Positions 54,516-63,817 are shown, counted from the stretch's first letter. The stretch is 64,000 bases of DNA from Wolbachia endosymbiont (group B) of Eucosma cana (GCF_947250645.1 NZ_OX366334.1:868001-932000), one strand, 5' to 3'. Notes: a model not told the origin generated them from the sequence alone. Translations and numbers: made by a program.

Positions 54516-55256
54516 ATGTCTAAGATACCATTTTTATTGATTTTTATACTTGCAGTAGCAAGTTTACCAGTAATAAACAATTGGCTTTCACACCGCAGTC
54601 AGAACTTAAATGATGATTATATAGGTGAGAGATTGGATAATTACATCAGTAAAAATTTTGATAGAGTTCTAAAAGCTCTCCAGGAAGAGTCAGCTAAAAA
54701 TAGTTATGCTAATGCAACCAAAAATAAAATTTCTCAGCATAAAAATGAAATATTCGACTCTACTTATCCTTACTCAGGAAATGAAAATAGCAATATCATA
54801 GCTGTAGGTTTTTTTGACTATTCTTGTGGATATTGCAAAGCTATAAAGAACGATGTAAAACAATTGATCAATGATGGCAAAGTTAAGTATATCTTTAGGG
54901 ATGCTCCAATACTTGGTAACAATTCTTTAAAGGCAGCAAAAGGTGCTTTAGCAACTTATTTTATCGATAAAGAAAAGTACTTAGATTTTCACTACGCTGC
55001 ACTAGATCACAGAGGAGAATTTTCAGATGAAACTATATTAGGTATAGTGAAAAATATAGGGATCAACGAGAACGATTTTAACAACTCTATGAAAAATAAT
55101 GCAGACAAAATTGAGCAAATGATAAACAACAGCAAACTTTTAGTAAGGGATTTGGGAGTAGGCGGTACACCTTTTTTGATAATAGGAGATAGTCTTTTTG
55201 TAGGAAAAACTGATTTGAATATATTACGTAAAAAAGTGAATGAGTTAAAAGATTAA
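54516..55256 (+). CDS. DsbA-like thiol oxidoreductase
   Basis: A 246-aa exported thioredoxin-fold protein. N-terminal signal/anchor (IPFLLIFILAVASLPVI), redox motif CGYC in GFFDYSCGYCKAIKND, and the cis-proline loop GVGGTPFLIIG. The inserted helical domain between them fits the DsbA/Com1 group of Rickettsiales and Coxiella, which forms disulfides in exported proteins. A TTG at 54495 is in frame; the ATG at 54516 is more natural. Partner DsbB not in the window. Confidence 0.87.
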   Translation: MSKIPFLLIFILAVASLPVINNWLSHRSQNLNDDYIGERLDNYISKNFDRVLKALQEESAKNSYANATKNKISQHKNEIFDSTYPYSGNENSNIIAVGFFDYSCGYCKAIKNDVKQLINDGKVKYIFRDAPILGNNSLKAAKGALATYFIDKEKYLDFHYAALDHRGEFSDETILGIVKNIGINENDFNNSMKNNADKIEQMINNSKLLVRDLGVGGTPFLIIGDSLFVGKTDLNILRKKVNELKD

Positions 55257-55268
55257 TAAATTTCCTGC

Positions 55269-55297
55269 TTGACAGCATAAGAGAGTTTAAGTATAAT
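55269..55297 (+). promoter_or_regulatory. Perfect consensus promoter of the OTU-fusion gene
   Basis: TTGACA (55269-55274), 17-base spacer, TATAAT (55292-55297): the exact sigma-70 consensus with optimal spacing. About 150 bases of leader follow before ATG 55453, including AAGCCTTCCTAGGCT (near 55396), a short palindrome. Confidence 0.75.
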
Positions 55298-55452
55298 TAA
55301 GTTAAGGTATAGTAAGTAACAATATGTATAGGCTACATATTAGTTCAAGAAAAGTAGGTGATGTTTCCTTGCAATACAGCACGACCTTAAGTAATAAGCC
55401 TTCCTAGGCTGATTAATCTATTAAAATACAATTATTATTTTGGAGTTATAAC

Positions 55453-57645
55453 ATGAAAAATTTCAACAGAAAACCAATTGCTCTTTTTCGGCAAGTCGAA
55501 AAAAGCACAAAATTAAGTAAATTTTTATCTAAGAATCTAAACTCTGTTTATTCTCAAAGGCTAGAAAAACTATTTAAAAAATTTAATGCACAAAAAACAA
55601 AAAAAAGTAATTCATTGAATGAGCTAAAGGAAGCTTATCCTAAAAAGCTAAAAATAGGAGCTTCTATATCAGAAGGAGATTGCTTTTTTGACTCCGTGGC
55701 TCAAGGATTGAATGAGCTAAATATAAAACCTGGTCATCGTTTTACCGCAAAATCATTAAGAGAAGATTGTGAAAATTATGCTAGAGCAAATGCAAATTCG
55801 TGGGTTTATAACAAAATAACAGAAGATGCTGAAGAAGGAGGATATTTTGTAGGTGAAGGAAATTTGGATAGCAAAGTAATAGCGAAGGAAAGAAATAGCG
55901 AAGATGAAAAAGGCATATCTGCACAAACAGACTGGTGTAAAGATGAAGAAATAATAACCAAATATACAGAAGAGGAGTTTTTCAGCTGGTTACTAGAGGA
56001 ATATCGTGAAGATAGAGAAGGGAAGATTTTAGAGATTTTGAAAAGTAGGTATGGCACAGATGATGATTTGTTACTAGACGAATATGAAACAAGTAAAGAT
56101 AAAGAAGAAGAAATAAGCGAAGATGAAGAAGAAATAAGCGAAGATGAAGAAGAAATAAGCGAAGATGGAAAAGAAAAAGGAGAAAAAGTTACTATTAAGC
56201 CAGATAATTCCAACTCTTTTTCTAAATATCTAAACAACATTAAAAATATGTCTACAGAAACTAATTCTCTAGCTATATGGGGTCGTCCAGAGATTGAAGG
56301 TAGAATGATATGTGAGAAGTACGAAGTGGAGCTTTATATTTATTCAATAGATGAAGAAAGTCAAAAAGTTACGGTAACTAAAATTACAGCACATGATGAT
56401 GATCCAGCAGTTTTTATACAAGATATAGGTCTCAATCAACTAGAGATAGATAGTAGCAAAAAAACTGTAGGAGTAGTGAATTACATGAGGCATTTTGTGC
56501 CACTTCTTAGCAAAATCCCTTCTGATATAACAGAAAATCAATCAGTTTCTAATGAAGAAATCTTTGGTGAGGTTACAGAAGCTTCTGCTTCTGAGCAACC
56601 AGTACGACAAAAAAGCAGCACTAGTGAGCCGATTTTTTCGAATAAAAGCACTCCTATTTTCGATCAATCAGAGCAGAAACCACTAAAAGAAAGAGCTGCT
56701 GATAGAAGTATTAATGAAAGCAATTCACAAAATTATGAAGCAATGTTAGAAAAAACACACAATAAAACTTGTGAAAATACAGCAAAGATCTTGAGTGAAA
56801 CTTCTAAGGATATGAAAAAAAATTCCAGTGAAGAAATTCTTGAAATAGGTAAAAGAGTTCCTGCTTCTGATCAATCAGAGCAAGAAGAACAATATAATAT
56901 CAGAACTAGCAAATCAGCAATTGTGCAAGATCATGAAACACAAAAAGAGAGAATTAATACCAGCGCTAGTGAGCCAATTCATACAGATACAGTAATTACT
57001 ATTTCTCATCAACAAGGGCAAGAAACACAACAAGAGGCAACAGAAAAGAAATTAATCAATAGTTGTTACAGAAGAGAAGCTATTTATAGCATAGCTGCTG
57101 TAATAACAGCTATAGCATTCACAGCATCTGCTATAGCTGCTATTTTTACTCAACCAATTCCTTTAGCATGTCTTGCTGGAGTTGCTTTAGTTGTTTCGTG
57201 TGTTTGTGTATATCAGTTAATGCAAAGTCATAACGACATTCATGAACTCAAAAGTGAGCCAAAGGAAGCAATAGGATTTCGTTTTAAGGATTGGTCAGAC
57301 TTTACCGTTATCAATCAAGAAATTGGCATAGGAGACGATAAAAAAACGATCTTTCAACTGATGAAAACTTACATAAGTGGAAAAGACAAGCATACACGAA
57401 CTATTAAAAAGCCAGTGCATGATACAATAAAAATTTACCTAGATGGTGAAAAGACAGAAAAATATTCAGTGAATTATTCAACTGGAGAAATAGCATTTAT
57501 GAAACCACCAGCAAAAGGCACAATAATCACCGCAAGCTTCGAATTTGATGTACCAGTACGATTTGATACAGATTACCTAAACGCTTCTATTGATAACTAT
57601 GGCAGCAATAGCTGGAACAATATTCCCTTGGTGGAAGTGAAATAA
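55453..57645 (+). CDS. OTU-like cysteine protease fused to membrane hairpin and DUF2460 tail-protein domain
   Basis: A 730-aa composite protein. Residues ~64-355 match the OTU deubiquitinase pattern: SEGDCFFDSVAQGL (Asp76, catalytic Cys77), AIWGRPEIEG (276-282 region), and VVNYMRHFVPLL (His347). An acidic insert inside it contains three tandem EEISEDE units. Residues ~360-535 are a polar linker with repeated SEP/DQSEQ segments. Two hydrophobic helices follow (~544-566, 570-590). The end (~596-730) reads GFRFKDWSDF, TIFQLMKTY, FEFDVPVRFDTDYLN and NIPLVEV, the C-terminal half of DUF2460, the distal tail protein of gene transfer agents and phages. GGAG lies seven bases before the ATG. Intact; function unknown, probably host-directed. 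Confidence 0.8.
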   Translation: MKNFNRKPIALFRQVEKSTKLSKFLSKNLNSVYSQRLEKLFKKFNAQKTKKSNSLNELKEAYPKKLKIGASISEGDCFFDSVAQGLNELNIKPGHRFTAKSLREDCENYARANANSWVYNKITEDAEEGGYFVGEGNLDSKVIAKERNSEDEKGISAQTDWCKDEEIITKYTEEEFFSWLLEEYREDREGKILEILKSRYGTDDDLLLDEYETSKDKEEEISEDEEEISEDEEEISEDGKEKGEKVTIKPDNSNSFSKYLNNIKNMSTETNSLAIWGRPEIEGRMICEKYEVELYIYSIDEESQKVTVTKITAHDDDPAVFIQDIGLNQLEIDSSKKTVGVVNYMRHFVPLLSKIPSDITENQSVSNEEIFGEVTEASASEQPVRQKSSTSEPIFSNKSTPIFDQSEQKPLKERAADRSINESNSQNYEAMLEKTHNKTCENTAKILSETSKDMKKNSSEEILEIGKRVPASDQSEQEEQYNIRTSKSAIVQDHETQKERINTSASEPIHTDTVITISHQQGQETQQEATEKKLINSCYRREAIYSIAAVITAIAFTASAIAAIFTQPIPLACLAGVALVVSCVCVYQLMQSHNDIHELKSEPKEAIGFRFKDWSDFTVINQEIGIGDDKKTIFQLMKTYISGKDKHTRTIKKPVHDTIKIYLDGEKTEKYSVNYSTGEIAFMKPPAKGTIITASFEFDVPVRFDTDYLNASIDNYGSNSWNNIPLVEVK
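56107..56168 (+). repeat. 21-bp tandem repeat in the OTU-fusion gene
   Basis: GAAGAAATAAGCGAAGATGA(A) occurs three times in a row, encoding the acidic EEISEDE units. In-frame (seven codons), so copy-number change would not break the gene. Confidence 0.85.
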
Positions 57646-57718
57646 AGTTAAAGTATGCTCCATAAAAGTTAAGCGATACTGAGGCTCATATTTAAATGAG
57701 CCTTGCACATTTTAAAGT

Positions 57719-57857
57719 CTATCGCCCATTACAATGTTCCACACTCGAAATTTGAGGAAATTCTAATGTAGTGTTTTCTCTTTCTTGTAAAATAGAAAGT
57801 TTTAATAATTCTTTTAGAACTAACTTTACAAGTGTTGTACCATTTTCCTTAAAGAGG
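57719..57857 (-). pseudogene. 3' fragment of an unknown gene cut by IS3 copy 2
   Basis: On the minus strand, open from the IS3 edge: LFKENGTTLVKLVLKELLKL, then SILQERENTTLEFPQISSVE, ending in a TAG at 57719-57721. Codon-like composition and an uninterrupted 45-codon frame suggest real coding sequence whose 5' part was lost at the IS3 insertion; the sequence on the other side of the IS3 does not continue it. Family not recognised. Confidence 0.35.
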
Positions 57858-57968
57858 TATAATGCACCCATTTGTCTAGACCATTTTTTTCAAAGTGATC
57901 CGATTTTTAAAATGAATATGTTGATAAATACGTCGACACACATTTAAAGTATTTATCAATATATTCAT

Positions 57969-58730
57969 TTACTGTTTATGATAATAAAGATCAGCAGGAA
58001 CTTTATAATGTAGAGTCTGATGTCGCCTTCTATAGTTATACCAAGCAACAAAATCATTTATTATAAGATTTAAATCTCTGATACTATTTGGTCTATAATA
58101 ATATATAGCTTCTTGCTTTAAAGTTCTCCATAAGCGCTCAACAAATATATTGTCGAAGCAACGTCCTTTATGGTCCATACTGATTTTAATATTAGCACGC
58201 TCTAATTCCATAATAAAGTTGTAGCTAGTAAACTGCACCCCCTGATCACTATTAAAAATCTCAGGTTTACCTTGTTTTAGAGCTTCTTTGAGAGTATAAA
58301 GGCAAAATCCAGCATCGAGATATGGTGATAATGAATGAGCAATAATATAGCGACTATACAAGTCCATTATTGCCACAAAATAGATAAACTTACCTTCTAC
58401 CATAATATATGTTATATCAGTAGCCCATACCTGATTAACTCTACAAATAATCAAATCTTTGAGTAAATAAGGATATATTTTATGCTTTTTTTCTTTAATA
58501 CTTGTATTACATCTTTTTCTACAATACAGCCCACTAATCTTCATTTTTTTCATAATTCTTAAGATTTTTTTGTGATTGACTACTACTCCACTCGCTATGA
58601 TTTCAGCAGTAATTTTACGATATCCATAACGGCAATCAGAAGCCAAATATACTTCTTGAATCAAATTTGCTACTTCACTTTCGTTATTAATTATAGGCCT
58701 ATAATATAGGCTAGATCTGCAAATCCCCAA
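57969..58730 (-). CDS. IS3-family transposase ORF B (copy 2)
   Basis: Identical to the 253-aa ORF B at 6672-7433, with Asp-Asp-Glu catalytic residues (WATDITYI, FNSDQGVQF, VERLWRTLK). Open upstream through the A-run for fusion with ORF A. A 22-bp hairpin follows its stop. Presumed active. Confidence 0.88.
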   Translation of the reverse strand: MGICRSSLYYRPIINNESEVANLIQEVYLASDCRYGYRKITAEIIASGVVVNHKKILRIMKKMKISGLYCRKRCNTSIKEKKHKIYPYLLKDLIICRVNQVWATDITYIMVEGKFIYFVAIMDLYSRYIIAHSLSPYLDAGFCLYTLKEALKQGKPEIFNSDQGVQFTSYNFIMELERANIKISMDHKGRCFDNIFVERLWRTLKQEAIYYYRPNSIRDLNLIINDFVAWYNYRRRHQTLHYKVPADLYYHKQ

Positions 58731-58798
58731 TAAATCAGCCTGTTTCCTAATTGACAGATCAGAATCTTTTTCTATAAACCTTACTCTATCTTTTTTGC

Positions 58799-59083
58799 TT
58801 ATTTCAGTAATTTTTTTTTCAAATAGCTATTTTCCACTGTCAATTCTCCTATTACTTTATGTAAACTTTCTATTTCTTGCGCTAAGATTCTTTGTTTTCT
58901 CGCACTTTCACTTTCTTCAACAAATAGGTCTTTTAACCTTGCCAATACTCTATCACGCCAATCATATAGATTTGTTGATGGTATTTTATATTCACTACAT
59001 ATCTCAGCTGTGCTTTTTTGATTTTTTATTGCTTCCAAAGCTATCTTTGCTTTTAACTCTGGTTCATATTTTTTTGTTGCCAT
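58799..59083 (-). CDS. IS3-family transposase ORF A (copy 2)
   Basis: Identical to the 94-aa HTH and leucine-zipper-like protein at 7502-7786, ending in LKKKLLK over nine adenines. The ATG is 70 bases inside the element end. Confidence 0.87.
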   Translation of the reverse strand: MATKKYEPELKAKIALEAIKNQKSTAEICSEYKIPSTNLYDWRDRVLARLKDLFVEESESARKQRILAQEIESLHKVIGELTVENSYLKKKLLK

Positions 59084-59208
59084 ACTTTTACCCCTTTACC
59101 TTCCTACTCGGATCAACCATTTTTTTTTGGTCTAGTTTATGGGGTGCATTATAGCTATTAATAGAAAAAGGGGCAATTAAGTGTAGTAAAGATTATACCG
59201 CAATAGAT

Positions 59209-59448
59209 ATGTTTATTGACAAGGCTCATAGCAAAAAAAATATTGAAGAAAATTACAAAAAATTCTGTAGATTTTTGATGCTTTACTTGAAAGAGCTGCA
59301 TAGTAAACACAAAGCCTTTTGTGTACTTTCAATCCTAGCTCTAAGCTTAACAATTATAGGTTTACCATTTATTTTCAAGCCTATTATTCAATATAGAGAA
59401 AGAAGTAAAATATATAAAAAAATTAGGGCTATGCTGATTTATATTTAA
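59209..59448 (+). CDS. Small single-helix membrane protein, possibly a fragment
   Basis: 79 aa: a charged N-terminus (DKAHSKKNIEENYKKFCRF), one hydrophobic helix (FCVLSILALSLTIIGLPFIF, about residues 43-62) and a basic tail. No ribosome site is obvious. It begins 55 bases from IS3 copy 2 and may be the remains of a longer gene. Not recognised. Confidence 0.35.
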   Translation: MFIDKAHSKKNIEENYKKFCRFLMLYLKELHSKHKAFCVLSILALSLTIIGLPFIFKPIIQYRERSKIYKKIRAMLIYI

Positions 59449-59714
59449 GTATAACAGGAGAACTAAGCTAATATATGACAATTATCTGCTCGATAAAAAT
59501 GGAATTAAATGTATCCGTTTAGCAGAGTGGCAAAATAAAATAGACAAAACCATAAAAATAAATGGTGTCATGCACTGAACATTTGCTGTGCAGTTTACCT
59601 TCAAAAATGAATGTTCGTACAGTTGCGCAATAGGTCCATTCTAGAATAAAAAACTTTACTTTTTTGAAATTTTTATTACACTAAACTTAAGGTGTTTCAT
59701 CAAGGAGTGGTTAT
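59449..59714. other. Spacer before the J-domain gene
   Basis: 266 bases without a supported gene. Around 59580-59620 a sequence (TTGCTGTGCAGTTTACCTTC) resembles one near 25660, so it contains dispersed repeat material. The ribosome site AAGGAG at 59702-59707 belongs to the next gene. Confidence 0.4.
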
Positions 59715-60663
59715 ATGAATAAAAATGAAGCTTTAAAAATATTGGACTTTAATCCAAGTGATAATCCTAGTAAAAGACAAGTAGTAATAAGATATAAGGA
59801 ACTAGCACTTAAGTTTCATCCAGATAAAAATCAAGACAAAGAAGAAATAGGAAGAAATAGTAAGAAATGAATACGCAGAAAGATTTAAGCAAATAAAAAA
59901 TGCATCTGAGTATCTTACTTCACTCAACTTAGAAAAGATATCAAAGATGAAATATGAAGATATAAGAATGATGACAGATGAGGAATTTGAAAGAACAACC
60001 AACATGACAGATGAAGAATTTGATGAAATGTCAAATGAAAAGTTTGATAGTTGGATATATACAACAAACAAAAGATTGATGAAAGATTTAAATGAAATTA
60101 ACTCTGCTAATGATCTAGTGTTATCTTTAAAATTCGCTACCTTAAACAAAGATGTAGCTTATATCAAGCAGGCAGTTTCTAAATTTAAAAGCAGCAAGAA
60201 TGGGCAGTTTGGTGACTATATAAATAGATCTGGTCTATTATTTTTTGCTGTATCACATAGAGATATTGAACTTACAGAGTTTCTCTTAAAAAAAGGTGTG
60301 GATCCTAATACAGAAATTAGCGAATTATTCTTGCGGAACGATAAGATTAAAAAGCTGTTAATTGAGTATGGGAGATATGATAAATCCAGTGTACTTGGTC
60401 AGTTCGCACTTGCAGTTCTAGCAGGTTCCATGGCTTTTGCGATTTACTCTTCATGTGATGCCTCTTTCTTATGTTATGCGAGAGTGGCAGCATTTGCTCT
60501 TGCTGGAGTTTTTCTTGTTGCAAACGCTATACATGATGTGTTTTATGCACAAACAAAATGGCCCTCTCCTGATTTTGATGAAGTTAGTACTGAAAAAGTA
60601 GTAACTAATGTTGAGCTAAATGCTGAAGGCAATTCTCGAGAAAGCGGTAATGCATTAGCTTAA
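59715..60663 (+). pseudogene. J-domain (DnaJ-like) membrane protein gene, broken by a 10-bp duplication
   Basis: From ATG 59715 (AAGGAG seven bases upstream) the frame reads a J-domain start: ALKILDFNPSDNPSKRQVV, IRYKELALKFHPDKN with HPD at residues 35-37. The sequence GAAGAAATAG is then repeated in tandem (59841-59850, 59851-59860), shifting the frame to a stop. Removing one unit gives EEIVRNEYAERFKQIKNASEYL, completing the J-domain, and continues in the 59947-60663 frame: repeated MTDEEFE units, an ankyrin-like segment (GLLFFAVSHRDIELTEFLL), two hydrophobic helices (about 60400-60530) and a polar tail. The intact ancestor would be a membrane-anchored Hsp70 co-chaperone, plausibly host-directed. 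Confidence 0.75.
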
Positions 60664-60740
60664 TCTACAGAGATCAAAAAAGTTCTTTTTTAAAAAACTT
60701 AAGTTATACTTATAAGTATTTGATATCTTTTGTAGTGATT

Positions 60741-63416
60741 ATGCTAAGTCTAAGCTGCCTTTATGGTGATAATGCAGAGTTTGTAGAAGAAATGTATAGC
60801 CGTTATCTGCAGGGCGATAAATCAATCGGGGAGGATTGGTATAGAATTTTTTCAAGCAATTTAGAAGTTAATAAAGCGGAGGCCTGCGGTGCACAACATG
60901 TAACTAAGGTGGATGATTCAGTTTCTAGTTTAGCAAATTTTTTCAGATCTTACGGTCATTTTTTTGCGGACTTAAATCCATTATCACCGAATGTAAATAA
61001 AGAAATAGATTATCAGAAATATTTGAATATCTCTCCAGCGTATGATGCTGGAATCTATAGAGATATTTACTGCAAGAATATCGGTTTTGAATTTATGCAT
61101 ATTTCCTCTTATGAGGAAAGAGTTTGGCTGCAGGAGAAAATTGAAAATCAGGTCTATACGCTAAGCCCTCAGGATAAAAAAGAAATACTGAGGCACTTGA
61201 TCGAATCTGAGATGTTCGAGCAATTTCTCCATATGAAATTTCCTGGATATAAGCGTTTTTCTATCGAAGGTGGGGAGTCAGCCATTGTTGCAATTGAAAG
61301 AGTTATTAGTGATTCTGCAGCTTTTGGTATTGAAGAAATAGTTCTTGGTATGGCCCACCGAGGACGGCTCAATGTTCTAACCAAAGTGATGGGAAAAGAT
61401 TATGCGGCAATGCTGTCTGAATTTCAAGGTAACCTTGCATATCCAAGTGGTCTTGAGGTGTCTGGTGATGTCAAATATCACCTTGGTTACTCTTCTGATC
61501 GAGCACTTGCTGGTGGTAAAAAAATACACTTAAGTTTATGTCCTAACCCATCTCACCTTGAGGCGGTAAATCCGGTTCTAGCTGGAAGAGTAAGGGCAAA
61601 ACAAAATACGAGATCTGTGCTTGGAATATCAATTCATGGTGATGCAGCTTTTATCGGGCAGGGAGTGGTTGCTGAAACTCTGACTTTGAGCAACATTGAA
61701 GGTTATAAAGTTGGTGGTATCGTGCATATTGTCATCAATAACCAAGTTGGTTTTACTGCGAATCCTCGTTGTGCACGCTCTTCTTTTTATTGTACTGATG
61801 TAGCAAAATCAATAGAAGCTCCAATATTTCATGTTAATGGAGATAATCCAGAAGCCGTGAGTTTTGCCGCGAGTTTGGCAATGGAGTATGTGCAGAAATT
61901 TAAAAAGGATGTGGTGATTGACATAATATGCTACCGCAAATATGGCCATAATGAAGGCGATGAACCAAATTTTACTCAGCCACTTATGTATAAAGCAATA
62001 TCAAGGCATAAAACTCCGGGAACAATTTACGAAGAGAAGCTGGCTGCAGAGAAAGTCCTAATTAGTGATGAAGTAAGTAAATTGCGCAGCGAATTTAGGG
62101 TAAGGTTGGATAAAAGTCTTGCTGAGTCAGTGGCTTACACTCCAAAAAAAGCTGACTGGTTTGATGGAGTGTGGTCGAAATTAAGAAGAGCAAAGTTGAA
62201 CGATTTGAGTGAATATTATACGGACTCTGGTGTTTCACCAGATGAGCTAAAAAAATTAGGTGTACACATAAATAGCAATATTCCAAGTAATTTTAATTTC
62301 AATAATAAAGTCAGAAGAATACTTGATGGTAGAATAGACAGTATAAATTCCGGTAGCAACATAGACTGGGCAACTGCTGAAAGTCTTGCATTCGCATCAT
62401 TGCTTAGAGAAGGAATAGGAGTGCGCTTGTCAGGACAAGATTCTGGTCGCGGCACCTTCTCGCACCGTCATTCAAGGCTTGTTGATCAAGCAACGGAGGA
62501 AGAGTTTATTCCACTAAACAACATAAGTGAGAAGCAAGCTCGCTTTGAAGTTATAGATAGCGCACTCTCTGAGTATGCTGTGATGGGTTTTGAATATGGA
62601 TATAGCCTTGACTCTCCATATTCACTGGTGCTCTGGGAAGGGCAATTTGGTGATTTTGCAAATGGTGCGCAAATCATGATCGACCAGTTTATTGCATCAG
62701 CAGAAACAAAGTGGTTGCGATCAAGTGGTCTAGTTTTACTTTTGCCTCATGGTTATGAAGGGCAGGGGCCTGAGCATAGTTCTGCTCGTATAGAGAGATT
62801 TTTGCAACTCTGCGCAGAGGATAATATGCAAGTAGTTAATTGCTCTACTCCAGCAAATTACTTTCATGTTTTGCGCCGACAAATTAATCGAGATTTTCGT
62901 AAGCCTTTAGTGGTGTTTACACCTAAATCACTATTGCGTCATAAAAGCGCAGTTTCTAACCTTTCTGACTTTGAAGGAAAATTTCTTACGGTAATTCCAG
63001 AGTGTAGAAAAGGTTTAGTTGCAAGTGATAAAATACGTAAAGTTGTAATATGTAGTGGTAAAGTTTATTACGACATAATTGAAATGCTTGAAGCACAAAA
63101 AATAAACGATATAGCAGTAGTGCGTTTAGAACAATTTTATCCATTCCCGGCCGATAAACTAGGCAGTGAACTTGAAAAATATAAGAACGCTGAAATTACA
63201 TGGTGTCAAGAGGAACCAAAAAATATGGGAGGATGGTTCTTTGTCAACCCATTGATAGAAGAGGTATTGTCTGGCCTCAATGCTCAAGCAAAAAGACCTA
63301 AGTGCATTGCAAGACCTGCTGCTGCATCTCCTGCATGTGGTTATGCTAATGTCCATGCTCAACAACAAGCAGAAATTTTGAAGCAAGTTGCACAGGCACA
63401 ACTGTACAAACACTGA
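60741..63416 (+). CDS. sucA: 2-oxoglutarate dehydrogenase E1 component
   Basis: Thiamine-diphosphate enzyme decarboxylating 2-oxoglutarate in the TCA cycle. Landmarks: N-terminal EEMYSRYLQGDKSIGEDWYR, HRGRLNVL, GDVKYHLGYSSDR, HGDAAFIGQGVVAE, NNQVGFTANPRC, HVNGDNPEAV (ThDP-binding), GQDSGRGTFSHRH, LWEGQFGDFANGAQI and LPHGYEGQGPEHSSARIERF. About 891 aa from ATG 60741; a TTG at 60720 would add seven residues. Product of NAD-GDH (14862-19532) is its substrate. sucB is not adjacent. The gene is flanked by two IS3 copies in the same orientation. Confidence 0.96.
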   Translation: MLSLSCLYGDNAEFVEEMYSRYLQGDKSIGEDWYRIFSSNLEVNKAEACGAQHVTKVDDSVSSLANFFRSYGHFFADLNPLSPNVNKEIDYQKYLNISPAYDAGIYRDIYCKNIGFEFMHISSYEERVWLQEKIENQVYTLSPQDKKEILRHLIESEMFEQFLHMKFPGYKRFSIEGGESAIVAIERVISDSAAFGIEEIVLGMAHRGRLNVLTKVMGKDYAAMLSEFQGNLAYPSGLEVSGDVKYHLGYSSDRALAGGKKIHLSLCPNPSHLEAVNPVLAGRVRAKQNTRSVLGISIHGDAAFIGQGVVAETLTLSNIEGYKVGGIVHIVINNQVGFTANPRCARSSFYCTDVAKSIEAPIFHVNGDNPEAVSFAASLAMEYVQKFKKDVVIDIICYRKYGHNEGDEPNFTQPLMYKAISRHKTPGTIYEEKLAAEKVLISDEVSKLRSEFRVRLDKSLAESVAYTPKKADWFDGVWSKLRRAKLNDLSEYYTDSGVSPDELKKLGVHINSNIPSNFNFNNKVRRILDGRIDSINSGSNIDWATAESLAFASLLREGIGVRLSGQDSGRGTFSHRHSRLVDQATEEEFIPLNNISEKQARFEVIDSALSEYAVMGFEYGYSLDSPYSLVLWEGQFGDFANGAQIMIDQFIASAETKWLRSSGLVLLLPHGYEGQGPEHSSARIERFLQLCAEDNMQVVNCSTPANYFHVLRRQINRDFRKPLVVFTPKSLLRHKSAVSNLSDFEGKFLTVIPECRKGLVASDKIRKVVICSGKVYYDIIEMLEAQKINDIAVVRLEQFYPFPADKLGSELEKYKNAEITWCQEEPKNMGGWFFVNPLIEEVLSGLNAQAKRPKCIARPAAASPACGYANVHAQQQAEILKQVAQAQLYKH

Positions 63417-63610
63417 GCGGCTTCAAGCAGACTTATTAATTAGACTCTAGCACTTAGATAACTTACAACAATTAAACCTTTTATATACTCATACAAATAT
63501 AAAAAGACTTTTATTTTTTTATAAAAGTATAATATTTATTAAGATTTTCATTTATTTTTCTCAAAGTAGTTAATATAGTAAATATTAATATTAATTAATA
63601 TCAGATATAT

Positions 63611-63817
63611 ATGAAGAAAGAAATATTTGAGAGGCTAATAGGGCAAACTAAGCTACGCAGCAATAGCAAGGCTGAAATCATACAATTAAATAGAAGCGAG
63701 AAGGCTTTTATAGATGAGGATAAAAAGTCTATAGAATTAGCTGAGGCTATTTTTGCAGAAAATAATATGTTTCATTTTCGCAAACCAGGTCCTGCTACGG
63801 ATTACATTTTGCTATAA
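63611..63817 (+). pseudogene. Unknown gene truncated by IS3 copy 3
   Basis: An ATG at 63611 opens a charged helical protein (IGQTKLRSNSKAEIIQLNRS, ELAEAIFAENNMFHFRKPG) that runs into the IS3 end at 63813; the stop TAA belongs to the element. About 67 residues remain. Family not recognised; the continuation may lie beyond the IS3, outside the window. Confidence 0.5.

Larger units (their letters stand above)
57858..59153 (-). mobile_element. IS3-family element, copy 2 (complete)
   Basis: 1296 bp with TATA at each end, same sequence and orientation as copy 1. Flanks (AGAGG and GCTAT outside TATA) show no duplication, and the gene fragment on its left is not continued on its right, which suggests deletion or recombination around this copy as at copy 1. 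Confidence 0.9.

Noticed and set aside
55806..56240. 144-codon minus-strand serine-rich ORF
   Set aside because: Antisense of the acidic repeat region of the OTU-fusion gene; poly-serine results from reverse-reading GAA/GAT codons.
60720..60785. N-terminal hydrophobic start of SucA as a signal peptide
   Set aside because: It depends on a TTG start; from ATG 60741 the hydrophobic run is short and E1 is a cytoplasmic enzyme.
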